Shown: positions 43,466 through 52,060, numbered from the stretch's first letter. The stretch is 64,000 nt of DNA from Anseongella ginsenosidimutans (GCF_008033235.1 NZ_CP042432.1:2480001-2544000), one strand, 5' to 3'. Program-made: numbers and translations. Notes: generated by a model not told the origin, from the letters alone.

Positions 43466-44155
43466 ATGAAGAAAGTTATTTCGAAAATAAGTTTGATGCT
43501 GACAATCGCAATACTGGCGGCCGGGCCATTGATGCTTTTCACGGCGCATGCAGCATGGTCACAGCCGGCGAATGATCCGGAAGCAAAGGAAATCCTGGAT
43601 GCGGTAAGCGCTAAGTACCGCGCGCATGATTATATAAAGGCGGTTTTTTCCTATACCTTTAACAGTCCTTCCGAAAATGTTACCCAAACAGAAGAAGGGA
43701 GCCTGTATGTACAGCCGGGAGGGAATAAATACCGCGTAAAAGTGGCGGGACAGGAAATGATCAGCAACGGAACCACTTCCTGGGTTTACCTGCCTGAAGT
43801 GAACGAGGTACAGGTCAGTGACGCGGCAGCCGGTTCCGGGGAACTGAACCCTGCCCAACTCTTTACGCTACATGAAAAAGGGTTTAAATACGTGCTGAAG
43901 GGAGAAAGCAATATAGATGGAAAACAGGTTCACCTGATCGACCTGGTTCCTTTGGAGTCCTCGCCTTATTCGAAGATAGAGCTTGCTGTTGAAAAGAGCG
44001 CGAGCCTGATCAGGCAGCTGAAGGTCTTCGATAAAAATGGGAATCATTATATTTATAAAATAAAAACGATCAACTTTAACCCTGATCCGGATAGCGATTT
44101 CTTTACCTTTAGCAAGGCGGACCATCCGGGGGTGGAAGTGGTTGATCTTCGTTAG
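43466..44155 (+). CDS. LolA-like outer membrane lipoprotein carrier protein
   Basis: A protein of 229 residues with a long signal peptide (cleavage probably after HAAWSQ). The mature part is a half-open beta-barrel of the LolA/LolB type: ILDAVSAKYRAHDYIKAVFS, EEGSLYVQPGGNKYRVKVAG, TTSWVYLPEVNEVQVSDA, IDGKQVHLIDLVPLESSPYS. It would ferry lipoproteins across the periplasm to the outer membrane. It starts about 270 nt after ftsK across a purine-rich repeat and precedes two small genes with short spacing; ftsK followed by lolA is a recurrent order in Bacteroidota. Confidence 0.88.
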   Translation: MKKVISKISLMLTIAILAAGPLMLFTAHAAWSQPANDPEAKEILDAVSAKYRAHDYIKAVFSYTFNSPSENVTQTEEGSLYVQPGGNKYRVKVAGQEMISNGTTSWVYLPEVNEVQVSDAAAGSGELNPAQLFTLHEKGFKYVLKGESNIDGKQVHLIDLVPLESSPYSKIELAVEKSASLIRQLKVFDKNGNHYIYKIKTINFNPDPDSDFFTFSKADHPGVEVVDLR

Positions 44156-44158
44156 TAT

Positions 44159-44440
44159 ATGCTGAGCATTACCAATCATACGCTTGAAAAACTGGAGCAA
44201 TTGCTTCGGGACCTGGGCTACCGGCTTCGCTATGAAAAGGGTAATTTTAAATCAGGGGCCTGTGTTCTACACGAGTCTAAAGTTGTCGTAGTGAACAAGT
44301 TCCTGGGTCTTGAGCAACGTATTAATTCCCTGGCCGAGATCATAAAAAGTGTGGATGCTGCTCCTTTACAATTAGATTCAAAGCAAAAAAGCTTGTATCT
44401 TTCCCTGCGACAAACAGCGATAGCGCTTCCTAATTCATGA
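44159..44440 (+). CDS. Small conserved protein, function unknown
   Basis: A protein of 93 residues, starting 3 nt after the LolA-like stop and overlapping the next gene by 4 nt (ATGA), so firmly inside an operon. MLSITNHTLEKLEQLLRDLG opens with amphipathic helix, then YEKGNFKSGACVLHESKVVV and NKFLGLEQRINSLAEIIKSV. No signal peptide or membrane segment. I recognise it only as a recurring small protein of Bacteroidota in this kind of neighbourhood. The tight spacing supports it being real. Confidence 0.85.
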   Translation: MLSITNHTLEKLEQLLRDLGYRLRYEKGNFKSGACVLHESKVVVVNKFLGLEQRINSLAEIIKSVDAAPLQLDSKQKSLYLSLRQTAIALPNS

Positions 44441-45201
44441 TGAAAATTACTTTTTTGGGAACAGGTACTTCGCAAGGCGTACCTGTAATAGCTTGTGATT
44501 GCCAGGTATGTACATCCGGTGACCCCTGCGATAAACGCCTGCGTTCGTCTGTCCTGATCGAAGATAAACATACTACTGCGGTGATCGATTCCGGCCCTGA
44601 TTTCCGTTACCAGATGTTAAGAGCCGGCGTAAAACAGCTGGATGCCATTGTACTCACCCATGAACATAAGGATCATCTTGCCGGAATGGACGACATCAGG
44701 GCTTTTAATTTCAGGCAGGAGGAGCCAATGGATGTTTTTGCCACTCCGCGGGTGCAGGAAACGATTATCAGGGAATTTGCTTACGTATTTTCTTCCGTGA
44801 AGTATCCCGGGCTTCCCAGGATAAAACTCATAGAAATTCAGAACAAGCCCTTTAAAGTGGGAACGCTTCGCTTTCAGCCCGTGGAAGTGCTTCACTATAA
44901 ATTACCGGTGTTCGGCTACCGTATCGGCGATTTTACGTATATCACCGACGCAAAGACCATTGAGCCCGAAGAAAAGGAAAAGATAAAGGGTTCAAAGGTA
45001 CTCGTACTTAATGCCCTTCAAAAGGAAGCCCACGTTTCCCATTTCACACTCGACGAGGCTGTCAGGCTTGCCGGAGAACTGGGTGCCGAAAGGACTTACC
45101 TGACGCACATCAGCCATAAACTAGGCCGACATGCCGAAATAGAGAGTAAGCTTCCGCCCGGAATTCACCTGGCCTATGACGGGCTGGTGTTAACATTGTA
45201 A
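44437..45201 (+). CDS. MBL-fold metallo-hydrolase (PhnP/RNase Z-like)
   Basis: A protein of 254 residues; ATGs at 44437 and 44440 are both possible. Metallo-beta-lactamase motifs: FLGTGTSQGVPVIACDCQVC at the N-terminus (PhnP-type, with Cys residues that could hold a structural zinc), the di-zinc motif VLTHEHKDHLAGMDDIRAFN, GDFTYITDAKTIEPEE and YLTHISHKLGRHAEIE. Such enzymes hydrolyse cyclic phosphodiesters of nucleotides or ribose. No phn operon is nearby, so a general cyclic phosphate phosphodiesterase is more likely than a phosphonate role. Confidence 0.92.
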   Translation: MMKITFLGTGTSQGVPVIACDCQVCTSGDPCDKRLRSSVLIEDKHTTAVIDSGPDFRYQMLRAGVKQLDAIVLTHEHKDHLAGMDDIRAFNFRQEEPMDVFATPRVQETIIREFAYVFSSVKYPGLPRIKLIEIQNKPFKVGTLRFQPVEVLHYKLPVFGYRIGDFTYITDAKTIEPEEKEKIKGSKVLVLNALQKEAHVSHFTLDEAVRLAGELGAERTYLTHISHKLGRHAEIESKLPPGIHLAYDGLVLTL

Positions 45202-45340
45202 GGCCGCCCTTTGCCTAAGCGGCGGCAAGGCTGACCTTCCGGCAGATGGTTATTTGCATTATAAATACCGGAAAAAGAGAGCGATACTGTAAAAAAATGC
45301 CGGGTTTCTATTTTTCCTGTTTTTATTTTTCAAAAATTAC

Positions 45341-45348
45341 TATCTTTG
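45341..45348 (+). promoter_or_regulatory. -7 element upstream of the tRNA-Leu pair
   Basis: TATCTTTG matches TAnnTTTG and lies about 50 nt before the first tRNA. A clear TTTG at the -33 position is missing (a T-rich TGTTTTT stretch is there instead), so the call rests on the -7 box alone. Confidence 0.55.
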
Positions 45349-45398
45349 CCAGCCCCGAAACAAATAAGGATTGGGGCCTTGAAAGAAGGTATTTGAAT

Positions 45399-45481
45399 GC
45401 CCGGGTGGCGAAATTGGTAGACGCACCATCTTGAGGGGGTGGCGCCTTACGGGCGTAGCGGTTCGAATCCGCTCCCGGGCA
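45399..45481 (+). tRNA. tRNA-Leu (GAG)
   Basis: 83 nt. Acceptor GCCCGGG pairs with CCCGGGC; the D arm is GCGAAATTGGTAGACGC. The anticodon stem CCATC/GGTGG encloses TTGAGGG, giving anticodon GAG. A long variable arm (GCGCCTTACGGGCGT) and GGTTCGAATCC T arm confirm class II. Discriminator A; full CCA is not encoded. Confidence 0.95.
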
Positions 45482-45543
45482 CCGGAAAATTCCGGCAATT
45501 TGGAATCCGGTCGGGCTTCCTCAGGAATTCAGATTCCAGCACC

Positions 45544-45627
45544 GCTCAGGTGGCGAAATTGGTAAACGTTGCGGCCTCAGGAGCCGTTGGGAGCAATCCC
45601 TTGTGGGTTCGAGTCCCACCCTGAGCA
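45544..45627 (+). tRNA. tRNA-Leu (CAG)
   Basis: 84 nt. Acceptor GCTCAGG pairs with CCTGAGC; the D arm is GCGAAATTGGTAAACGT. The anticodon stem GCGGC/GCCGT with loop CTCAGGA gives anticodon CAG. The variable arm is TGGGAGCAATCCCTT and the T arm GGGTTCGAGTCCC. It lies 62 nt after the GAG tRNA; the spacer holds a small hairpin (CCGGAA-AA-TTCCGG), so the two are probably one processed transcript. Confidence 0.95.
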
Positions 45628-45635
45628 CAAAAAAT

Positions 45636-45668
45636 CCCCGCTTAATTATGTTAGGCGGGGTTTTTTTA
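45636..45668. terminator. Bidirectional terminator between tRNA-Leu and tonB-like gene
   Basis: CCCCGCTTAA pairs with TTAGGCGGGG (one G-U), loop TTATG. It is followed by at least seven T on the plus strand and by T-rich sequence on the minus strand, so it can end both the tRNA transcript and the convergent TonB gene. Confidence 0.9.
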
Positions 45669-45669
45669 T

Positions 45670-46503
45670 TTATTCCTGTGAGCGGGCAATTACGGGAATG
45701 GTATACCTGACCTTTACTTTCCGTCCGTTCTGTTCGCCCGGTTCCCATTTTGGCATTGCTTTTACTATCCGGACGGCTTCTTCGGCAAGGCCGCCGCCGA
45801 GTTCCTGCCCGCGAAGGGCCTTCACATCAATAATCGAACCGTCACGGTCAATGGTAAACTGCACGAAAACCGTTCCCTGGATATTGTTTTCGATGGCCTG
45901 CCTGGGGTACCGGAAGTTTTTCATAACGTATGGCAGTATTTTATCCATTCCACCGGGGAACATTGGTTTTTTCTGAATAGTTGCGTATTCATGTACAGTA
46001 CTGCTTACTGTCCCAACGATCGCTTCCCGGCCTTTCCCGTCGGCCGGGACGTCCATCGGGACCTCGAATCTGGAGAGGCCGTCTTTGGTTTCGTTACCCA
46101 GGATCACGTCGTCAGGAATGCTTTCGGTAGGAGGTAGCAGGTCCTCCTCGTTCACTTCTGCCTGGCGTACGATCTCAGGGGTCGTATATTGTATCTCTTT
46201 CACGGCAGGTGGGGTCGGAAGCTTCATTTCAGGCGGGGGCAATTCCTTGGGCTTGGGTGTTTCCAGGGTGGAAAGGCCGGGATCCGTGTCGGGAAGCACT
46301 GCGGCGGGTTTGTTTTTTTTTTCGATGATAGCTGCCAGAATGGGGGCATACGAGCAAAGAGAAAAAGAAAATACGGCAATCAGCAGCGCTTTCATCGCGT
46401 GGCGGGAATAATCCCGGCGCAGGGCATAGGCTCCATACTCCCGGTTTCTTCCTTCGAATATGATCTGGCACCAGCTGCTATTTTGAAGGTCAATCTTACT
46501 CAT
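45670..46503 (-). CDS. TonB-family energy transducer
   Basis: A protein of 277 residues from the ATG at 46503 (MSKIDLQNSSWCQIIFEGRN). The frame is open for 126 further codons upstream, but that stretch looks noncoding and overlaps the divergent gene. The cytosolic N-terminus EYGAYALRRDY is typical of Bacteroidota TonB; a membrane helix (MKALLIAVFSFSLCSYAPIL) follows, then a proline-rich linker (PKELPPPEMKLPTPP) and the C-terminal TonB domain (KKPMFPGGMDKILPYVMKNF, YPRQAIENNIQGTVFVQFTI, WEPGEQNGRKVKVRYTIPV). It passes proton-motive energy to outer membrane receptors such as SusC. Confidence 0.93.
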   Translation of the reverse strand: MSKIDLQNSSWCQIIFEGRNREYGAYALRRDYSRHAMKALLIAVFSFSLCSYAPILAAIIEKKNKPAAVLPDTDPGLSTLETPKPKELPPPEMKLPTPPAVKEIQYTTPEIVRQAEVNEEDLLPPTESIPDDVILGNETKDGLSRFEVPMDVPADGKGREAIVGTVSSTVHEYATIQKKPMFPGGMDKILPYVMKNFRYPRQAIENNIQGTVFVQFTIDRDGSIIDVKALRGQELGGGLAEEAVRIVKAMPKWEPGEQNGRKVKVRYTIPVIARSQE

Positions 46504-46632
46504 GGCTGTAGGGTTTAATAATAAATAATTTATACTACCATGATGCTGTGCCGGCTGAAATTTCATAAGCCTGTCCGAAGGGGGCGCCTGGCACGCAGCT
46601 TGCAGCTTAACACAGCGATACAGCATGACAAT

Positions 46633-47892
46633 ATGGAAACACTTTATAAAGTCAACATCGAACGCATTGAAAGGGACCTGTATGAATTGAGAAAATTCGG
46701 GTATAATCCCGCTGACCGGGGTATTTATCGCCCCGGCCTGACCGAACCGGATATGGAGGCCCGCAGGTGGCTGATGGAGCAGTTCTCGGCTAATGGCCTG
46801 GAAACCCATATGGACGGGGCCGGGAATGTCATCGGACGGCGGGGAGCGGCGGGAAAGCCGGCAATCGCCGTTGGGTCTCACTCTGACACGGTTCCCTGCG
46901 GGGGGATGTTCGACGGAGCGCTTGGCGTGATTGCCGGGCTCGAATGTATCCGGGTAATGAATGAAGAGGGAATTGAAACGGAAAATCCCATCGAGGTAAT
47001 TTCCACGAGTGAAGAAGAGGGCCGTTTTGGGGGCATGCTGGGCGCCCAGGCATTAGCCGGGGCGCTTACCCCGGACTGGATAGAGCGCGCAGAGTCGGCA
47101 GACGGAGAGTTATTGAAGGAAGCGCTGGAGAAATGCGGCTTGAGCAGCGCTGGTGTGCTAAGGTCCAGGCTCTCGCCGGGAGCCCTGCTGGCATTCCTGG
47201 AGCTGCACATAGAGCAAGGCCCCATACTGGATAAGGAAAGGATACCGATAGGGATCGTGGAAGGAATATCCGGTGTGTTCAAATGGTTGATAAGGCTGAA
47301 GGGGAAGGCGGACCACGCCGGGACGGCGCCGATGAATATGCGAAGCGACGCATTCATGGGACTGGCGGATTTTGCGCATGAGATCTACCGGATAATAGAT
47401 GAGAATGGTTCCGATAAAAGCCGCCTTACAATTGGCCGGGTAGAGTTAAAGCCGGGATATGCGCATACTATTCCTGGTGAAGTTGATTTTACACTGGTAG
47501 GAAGGGACCTGGATGAAAGGATCATGTTTACCCTGGCCGAAGCCTGCAGAAAGGTATTATCATCCATTGCGCGCAAACACAAACTAATGTTTGAGTATGA
47601 AGAACGATCCTGGCTTTCTCCGCAGGATTGCCATGAGTCGGTTATTTCCGCTTTTGAAGAAAGCGCAAAGCAACTCGGCCTTCCGTACAAGATCATGCCC
47701 AGCGGTGCGGGGCATGATGTGCAGTTCTTTTCAAAGCTGATGCCGGCAGGAATGGTCTTCGTCCCAAGCGTAAATGGAGTAAGCCACGCCCCTGATGAAT
47801 GGACGCAATGGGAGGATGTTGAAAACGGCGCAAACGTCCTGTTGAATACACTGGTCCGCCTCTCGCAACAAAAGCAGCTGCTTACAGCTTAG
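46633..47892 (+). CDS. M20-family amidase/hydantoinase/carbamoylase
   Basis: A protein of 419 residues from the ATG at 46633 (METLYKVNIERIERDLYELR). It has the di-zinc pattern of the hydantoinase/carbamoylase branch: His and Asp in VGSHSDTVPCGGMFDGALG, STSEEEGRFGGMLGAQALAG with the catalytic Glu pair, LELHIEQGPILDKE, and near the C-terminus PSGAGHDVQFFSKL, where the His completes the site. A dimerisation domain (about 210-330) carries GKADHAGTAPMNMRSDAF. Members cleave N-carbamoyl amino acids, allantoate or ureidoglycine; the exact substrate is open. Its last 11 bp overlap the convergent glutathione peroxidase gene. Confidence 0.92.
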   Translation: METLYKVNIERIERDLYELRKFGYNPADRGIYRPGLTEPDMEARRWLMEQFSANGLETHMDGAGNVIGRRGAAGKPAIAVGSHSDTVPCGGMFDGALGVIAGLECIRVMNEEGIETENPIEVISTSEEEGRFGGMLGAQALAGALTPDWIERAESADGELLKEALEKCGLSSAGVLRSRLSPGALLAFLELHIEQGPILDKERIPIGIVEGISGVFKWLIRLKGKADHAGTAPMNMRSDAFMGLADFAHEIYRIIDENGSDKSRLTIGRVELKPGYAHTIPGEVDFTLVGRDLDERIMFTLAEACRKVLSSIARKHKLMFEYEERSWLSPQDCHESVISAFEESAKQLGLPYKIMPSGAGHDVQFFSKLMPAGMVFVPSVNGVSHAPDEWTQWEDVENGANVLLNTLVRLSQQKQLLTA

Positions 47893-48427
47893 AGGTGATC
47901 TCTTCGCTCATGGGTTCTACTTTGGACGGGAAAAAGGCGACGAGTTTGCCTTTTTCATCCACCAGGTACTTGCAGAAATTCCAGGTGGGTTCCTGCTCGT
48001 TCCAGCCGTTGGCCGATTTGCTGGTGAGCCAATCAAAAACCTCGTTTTTCTCTCCGCCTTTGACACTTGATTTTTCAAACATGGGGAAAGTTACCCCGTA
48101 ATTCTCTTTGCAGAAGCTGGCGATCTCCAGGTTGCTTCCCGGTTCCTGGCCGCCAAAATTATTGGCCGGGAAACCAAGTACGACCAGCCCGTCCTTGCCA
48201 TAGGTTTTGTACAGTTCTTCCAGGCCCTCGTATTGCGGAGTGAAGCCGCATTCCGAAGCGGTATTTACAAGCAATACCTTCTTTCCCCTGAACTGCGAAA
48301 AATCTACTTCTTCGCCCTTTATATTTTTCATTTTAAGGGAGTAAAAGCCGGAATCCTGGGCTTTCAAGCCGGTAAGCGGCAAAATTGCCAGTAACAGAAG
48401 GGCTGGAAATACGGTGGTGGTTTTCAT
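47882..48427 (-). CDS. Glutathione peroxidase-family thiol peroxidase (exported)
   Basis: A protein of 181 residues with a signal peptide (ALLLLAILPLTGLKAQ). The active-site Cys is in LLVNTASECGFTPQYEGLEE, the Gln in VLGFPANNFGGQEPGSN, and the Trp in PTWNFCKYLVDEKGKLV, completing the catalytic triad, with Asn in TWNF. Bacterial members without selenium use thioredoxin more than glutathione to reduce peroxides. The second Cys (ASFCKENYGV) may be the resolving residue. It is secreted to the periplasm. Its -7-like TACCTTTA upstream is weak. Confidence 0.94.
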   Translation of the reverse strand: MKTTTVFPALLLLAILPLTGLKAQDSGFYSLKMKNIKGEEVDFSQFRGKKVLLVNTASECGFTPQYEGLEELYKTYGKDGLVVLGFPANNFGGQEPGSNLEIASFCKENYGVTFPMFEKSSVKGGEKNEVFDWLTSKSANGWNEQEPTWNFCKYLVDEKGKLVAFFPSKVEPMSEEITSKL

Positions 48428-48489
48428 GTTTAAAGGTACTTTCTTTTTTGTTTTTATGCAATAATATTTAAGCTCTACAGGTTTTACTT

Positions 48490-48497
48490 TATATTTG
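48490..48497 (+). promoter_or_regulatory. -7 element that decides the start of the next gene
   Basis: TATATTTG matches TAnnTTTG. Transcription would begin near 48502-48504, so the GTG at 48502 would be at or before the start of the message. This favours the ATG at 48523, preceded by a TTGGAG stretch. No TTTG is seen at the -33 position. Confidence 0.58.
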
Positions 48498-48522
48498 AAG
48501 AGTGAAATTGGAGTATTTTATC

Positions 48523-49122
48523 ATGAAGAAGGCGATCCTGTTAAGTTTCCTGTTGACAATAATTACGGCGTCCGTCGCCCGGGCGCAAACCGGGCCTTCC
48601 GGCGAAGAAAAAATACCGGGCGTGGAAGTGCAGAAAATGCTTCCCGATCCCATTATTGATAATTGTTTCGTTGGGGGGATAGAAATAGGAATGTCCATGG
48701 ACAGCATTTACCGGTTCTTTGCCAAAGAGCGTATCTATAAAGTATACACTTATGATGCAAAAGGCCGCCATGAGTCCATCCAGGTAGTGGATATGGACGG
48801 AAATTCCCCCTACATGGTATTCGAGCCCGAATGTTACGATAAAGATGATGAGATATGCACCATTTGGCGTATTACCGTGCGTACGCCTAAATATTATACC
48901 AAGCGAAGCATTAAAGTAGGAAACACACTCAAAGAACTAAGGGAAGCCTACGTCATTACTTCTGTGAAATGGGAAGAAGGCAACCTGGTGGCGATGGCCG
49001 AAATGTCGAATATTTCTTTCCTCCTGGATACTTCCAAAATTTCCAAGAGCTGGTACTTTACCATGAGCCCGGCATTACTGCCTGGCGACGCGAAAATTGT
49101 AGGAATTAGGATCACCGAATAG
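48523..49122 (+). CDS. Exported protein of unknown function
   Basis: A protein of 199 residues with a clear signal peptide (MKKAILLSFLLTIITASVAR). The mature part is small, mixed alpha/beta: PIIDNCFVGGIEIGMSMDSI, FFAKERIYKVYTYDAKGRHE, WRITVRTPKYYTKRSIKVGN. GMSMDSIYRF followed later by VGNTLKELREAY resembles the short helical hinges of periplasmic assembly proteins, but I cannot name a family. Periplasmic; upstream of ccmE on the same strand with its own -7 element. Confidence 0.8.
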   Translation: MKKAILLSFLLTIITASVARAQTGPSGEEKIPGVEVQKMLPDPIIDNCFVGGIEIGMSMDSIYRFFAKERIYKVYTYDAKGRHESIQVVDMDGNSPYMVFEPECYDKDDEICTIWRITVRTPKYYTKRSIKVGNTLKELREAYVITSVKWEEGNLVAMAEMSNISFLLDTSKISKSWYFTMSPALLPGDAKIVGIRITE

Positions 49123-49144
49123 TACTGTTTCACACGTTTTTTGT

Positions 49145-49152
49145 TATCTTTG
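49145..49152 (+). promoter_or_regulatory. -7 element of ccmE
   Basis: TATCTTTG, preceded by a T-rich GTTTTTTG, ending 17 nt before the ccmE ATG. The -33 TTTG is not clear (CTGTTTC is at the expected distance). Confidence 0.6.
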
Positions 49153-49169
49153 CAGCAAAACTGTAGAAG

Positions 49170-49577
49170 ATGAAGAGGAGCCATATCGTTGGAATTGTTC
49201 TTATTGCAGTAGCCATTGGGGTGATTATCAGTACCTATGCGGATACCAGTACTTACGCGGACTTCAACCGCGCCCGTAAAACCGGTGATGAGATACACGT
49301 CGTAGGGACATTGGCTGCGGATAAACCCCTTTATTATGATCCTATAAAAGACGCAAATTACTTTTCATTTTATATGGAGGATGAAAAGGGAGTTGAATGC
49401 AAAGTAGTTTTCAACGGTACCAAGCCCCAGGATTTTGAGCGGTCAGAGCAAATCGTTCTGGTTGGAAAAATGCAGGGAGACGAGTTTTACGCTTCCAAAA
49501 TATTAATGAAATGCCCCTCCAAATATACCGAAGATCAGATCGAGGTAAAAGAATTTAGCGCAGAGGCTAATGGGTAG
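49170..49577 (+). CDS. ccmE: Cytochrome c maturation protein CcmE (CXXXY type)
   Basis: A protein of 135 residues: a short N-terminal membrane anchor (HIVGIVLIAVAIGVIIS), then an OB-fold domain (EIHVVGTLAADKPLYYD, YFSFYMEDEKGVECKVVFNG, SEQIVLVGKMQGDEFYASKI). Classical CcmE binds heme covalently through His in HxxxY. Here the motif is Cys115-x-x-x-Tyr119 (MKCPSKYTE), the CXXXY variant described in some archaea and Desulfovibrio, and also frequent in Bacteroidota. It passes heme from the inner membrane to CcmF, whose gene starts 42 nt downstream. No CcmA, B or C gene is in the window. Confidence 0.93.
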   Translation: MKRSHIVGIVLIAVAIGVIISTYADTSTYADFNRARKTGDEIHVVGTLAADKPLYYDPIKDANYFSFYMEDEKGVECKVVFNGTKPQDFERSEQIVLVGKMQGDEFYASKILMKCPSKYTEDQIEVKEFSAEANG

Positions 49578-49618
49578 TTTTCCCGCGAATCATTTCTCCT
49601 TTTTAATAACCAGCTTCC

Positions 49619-52060
49619 ATGGATATTCAATACGTCGGTGAACATTTGTTTCCCGGTAAATTAGGCCAGTTCTTTGTGGTCTTAGCTTTCGGAATGGCCC
49701 TTTTGTCAGCAATAGGGTACTATTTTTCCACGACCAGAGACCGGGAGGATGATTCCTGGCGGAAAATTGCACGCTGGGCTTTTCGTATCCATACATTTTC
49801 CGTCATAGGTATCGGCGCCTGCCTCTATTTTATCATTTACAATCATTACTTCGAATATCATTACGCCTACGCACATTCTTCCACCGAACTGCCCACGCAT
49901 TATATTGTTTCCTGCTTCTGGGAAGGGCAGGAGGGGAGTTTTCTGCTCTGGGCCTTTTGGCAGGCAGTAATCGGCAATATCCTTATCTGGAAGGCCAGGA
50001 GCTGGGAAGACAGTGTAATGACCTTTGTGGCCCTTTCCCAGGCCTTTATCGGGACGATGCTGCTGGGGGTTGAAATCCTGGGCTACCGCATCGGAAGTTC
50101 TCCTTTTATCCTGCTTCGGGAAGCTATTCAGGCTCCCATTTTCCAGCGCGCCGATTACCTTACGTTCATTACTGATGGAAATGGCCTGAATCCCCTTTTA
50201 CAGAATTACTGGATGGTGATCCATCCCCCCACGCTTTTTGCCGGCTTTGCGACCATGGTCGTTCCTTTTGCCTATGCGCTTGCCGGAGTTTGGACGCGGC
50301 GCTACTCCGAATGGGTTAAACCAGGACTGCCCTGGGCCCTGGCTGCGGTAATGATCCTTGGAACCGGAATTATTATGGGAGCGTTCTGGGCTTACGAGGC
50401 TCTCAGCTTCGGTGGTTTCTGGGCATGGGACCCGGTGGAGAACGCTTCCCTGCTTCCCTGGCTGATTATGATTGCCGCCGTGCATGTGATGGTGGTCTAT
50501 AAAAATTCCGGGCATTCCTATGCAACGGCCCTCATTCTGGCTTTCCTGGGATATATTTTGGTATTGTACGCTTCCTTCTTAACAAGGAGCGGGGTATTGG
50601 GCGAAGCTTCGGTACACTCCTTCACCGACCTGGGCATGTCCGGCCAGCTGGTTGTTTACTTGCTGTTTTTCACCGCCCTGGGCAGCTGGCTAATTGCCCG
50701 GCACTGGAAGCACTTCCCTATTACCGCGAAAGAGGAGAATACATATTCCCGCGAGTTCTGGCTGTTTATCGGCACGCTGGTGATGATCATTTCCTGTTTC
50801 CAGATACTTGCCTTTACGTCTGTACCTGTCTGGAATGCGCTTTTCGGAACAGATGTGGCCCCACCGACGGATCCCATCAGCACATATAATAAATGGCAGC
50901 TGCCCATTGCCGCGGTAGTTGCTCTGCTTTCCGGAATTGCCCAGTACCTTAAATACAAGCAAACGAATCCTAAAAAATTCTTTCCCAAATTATGGACGGC
51001 CCTGGCCGTCTCCGTAATCCTGGCCGCCGGGTTCATTTATATGACGGAAGTGTATGAGAACCTTGCTTATATCCTGCTGGTGCTGGCCTGTACCTTTATG
51101 GTTGTTTCCAACGGGGAAATCCTGCTCAACGCTTTCCGCGGGAAAGTAAAGCTGGCTGGTTCCGCAGTTGCCCATATGGGATTCGGCTTAATGCTGATCG
51201 GTGCGCTGGTGGCCGCCTCCAAGAGCAAAGTGATCTCTATCAATACATCAGGCTTTGATTTTGGCGAGCAGATGGACGCCGAAAGCACACGTGAGAATAT
51301 CCTGCTGCTCGAAGGAGAGCCTATGCAAATGGGCGAGTACAAGGTTACTTATTTGAATGACTCCGTTTCCGGCCCCAACACCTATTTCAGGGTTAATTAC
51401 CAGCGGATAGATGAAGAGACGGGCGAAGTGAAAGAGGAATTCGACCTGTATCCCTACGGGCAGGTAAATGAAAAGATGCAGTCCTTTCTTGCCAACCCGG
51501 ATACAAGGCATTATATGCTGCACGATATCTATACCCATGTGAGCCTTGTGCCAGCTAAAACCCCGGAGCATGAAGACCATGAAGGGCATACCGAAGACGA
51601 AGAATATACGAACGTGTCCACCCGCACAATTTCCCTTGGGGATACTGTGCAGGCTCTTCCGGCCGTCATTAAGGTAAACGGCTTAAAAAGGGATGTGAAC
51701 CTCAAGAATATCACCCTTGAAGAGGGCGACATCGCAGTGGCGCTTGATTTGGAAGTGCAGTCCGGAGAGGAAAAATATACGGCGTCACCGGTGTTCATGA
51801 TAAAAAATAATGCCATTTTCGATATAGCGGATAAGATTGAGGAATTGGGCCTCAAATTTCGCTTTACCAAGATCATTCCGGAAGAAGATAAGTTTGAACT
51901 TGTGGTGATGCAGAAGCCGGCCGAAACCGGTGGCTGGATTGTCATGAAAGCGATCATGTTTCCCTATATTAATTTGCTGTGGGGAGGCTCTATTCTTATG
52001 GTGATCGGCTTCCTGCTTTCCATTTTAAGGCGAGTTAAAGAGATCAAACCTGCATCCTGA
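49619..52060 (+). CDS. ccmF: Cytochrome c-type biogenesis protein CcmF
   Basis: A protein of 813 residues with about 12-14 membrane segments. The tryptophan-rich WWD domain that presents heme is YEALSFGGFWAWDPVENASL. The heme-ligand histidines of CcmF fit HSSTELPTHYIVSCFWEGQE near residue 85, ENTYSREFWLFIG and MVIHPPTLFAGFATM. The C-terminal 250 residues are periplasmic and conserved in Bacteroidota. It joins heme from CcmE to apocytochromes. The PVC-type lipoprotein at 1256-4441 would be one client, along with respiratory cytochromes. The stop overlaps the next ATG by 1 nt (TGATG). Confidence 0.94.
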   Translation: MDIQYVGEHLFPGKLGQFFVVLAFGMALLSAIGYYFSTTRDREDDSWRKIARWAFRIHTFSVIGIGACLYFIIYNHYFEYHYAYAHSSTELPTHYIVSCFWEGQEGSFLLWAFWQAVIGNILIWKARSWEDSVMTFVALSQAFIGTMLLGVEILGYRIGSSPFILLREAIQAPIFQRADYLTFITDGNGLNPLLQNYWMVIHPPTLFAGFATMVVPFAYALAGVWTRRYSEWVKPGLPWALAAVMILGTGIIMGAFWAYEALSFGGFWAWDPVENASLLPWLIMIAAVHVMVVYKNSGHSYATALILAFLGYILVLYASFLTRSGVLGEASVHSFTDLGMSGQLVVYLLFFTALGSWLIARHWKHFPITAKEENTYSREFWLFIGTLVMIISCFQILAFTSVPVWNALFGTDVAPPTDPISTYNKWQLPIAAVVALLSGIAQYLKYKQTNPKKFFPKLWTALAVSVILAAGFIYMTEVYENLAYILLVLACTFMVVSNGEILLNAFRGKVKLAGSAVAHMGFGLMLIGALVAASKSKVISINTSGFDFGEQMDAESTRENILLLEGEPMQMGEYKVTYLNDSVSGPNTYFRVNYQRIDEETGEVKEEFDLYPYGQVNEKMQSFLANPDTRHYMLHDIYTHVSLVPAKTPEHEDHEGHTEDEEYTNVSTRTISLGDTVQALPAVIKVNGLKRDVNLKNITLEEGDIAVALDLEVQSGEEKYTASPVFMIKNNAIFDIADKIEELGLKFRFTKIIPEEDKFELVVMQKPAETGGWIVMKAIMFPYINLLWGGSILMVIGFLLSILRRVKEIKPAS

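Noticed and set aside
45482-45543. An additional small tRNA or sRNA between the two tRNA-Leu genes
   Set aside because: Only a short CCGGAA-AA-TTCCGG hairpin is present, more like a processing spacer.
46504-46881. N-terminal extension of the TonB-like protein by 126 residues
   Set aside because: The extension resembles no TonB N-terminus and overlaps the start of the divergent amidohydrolase; the ATG at 46503 begins a typical one.
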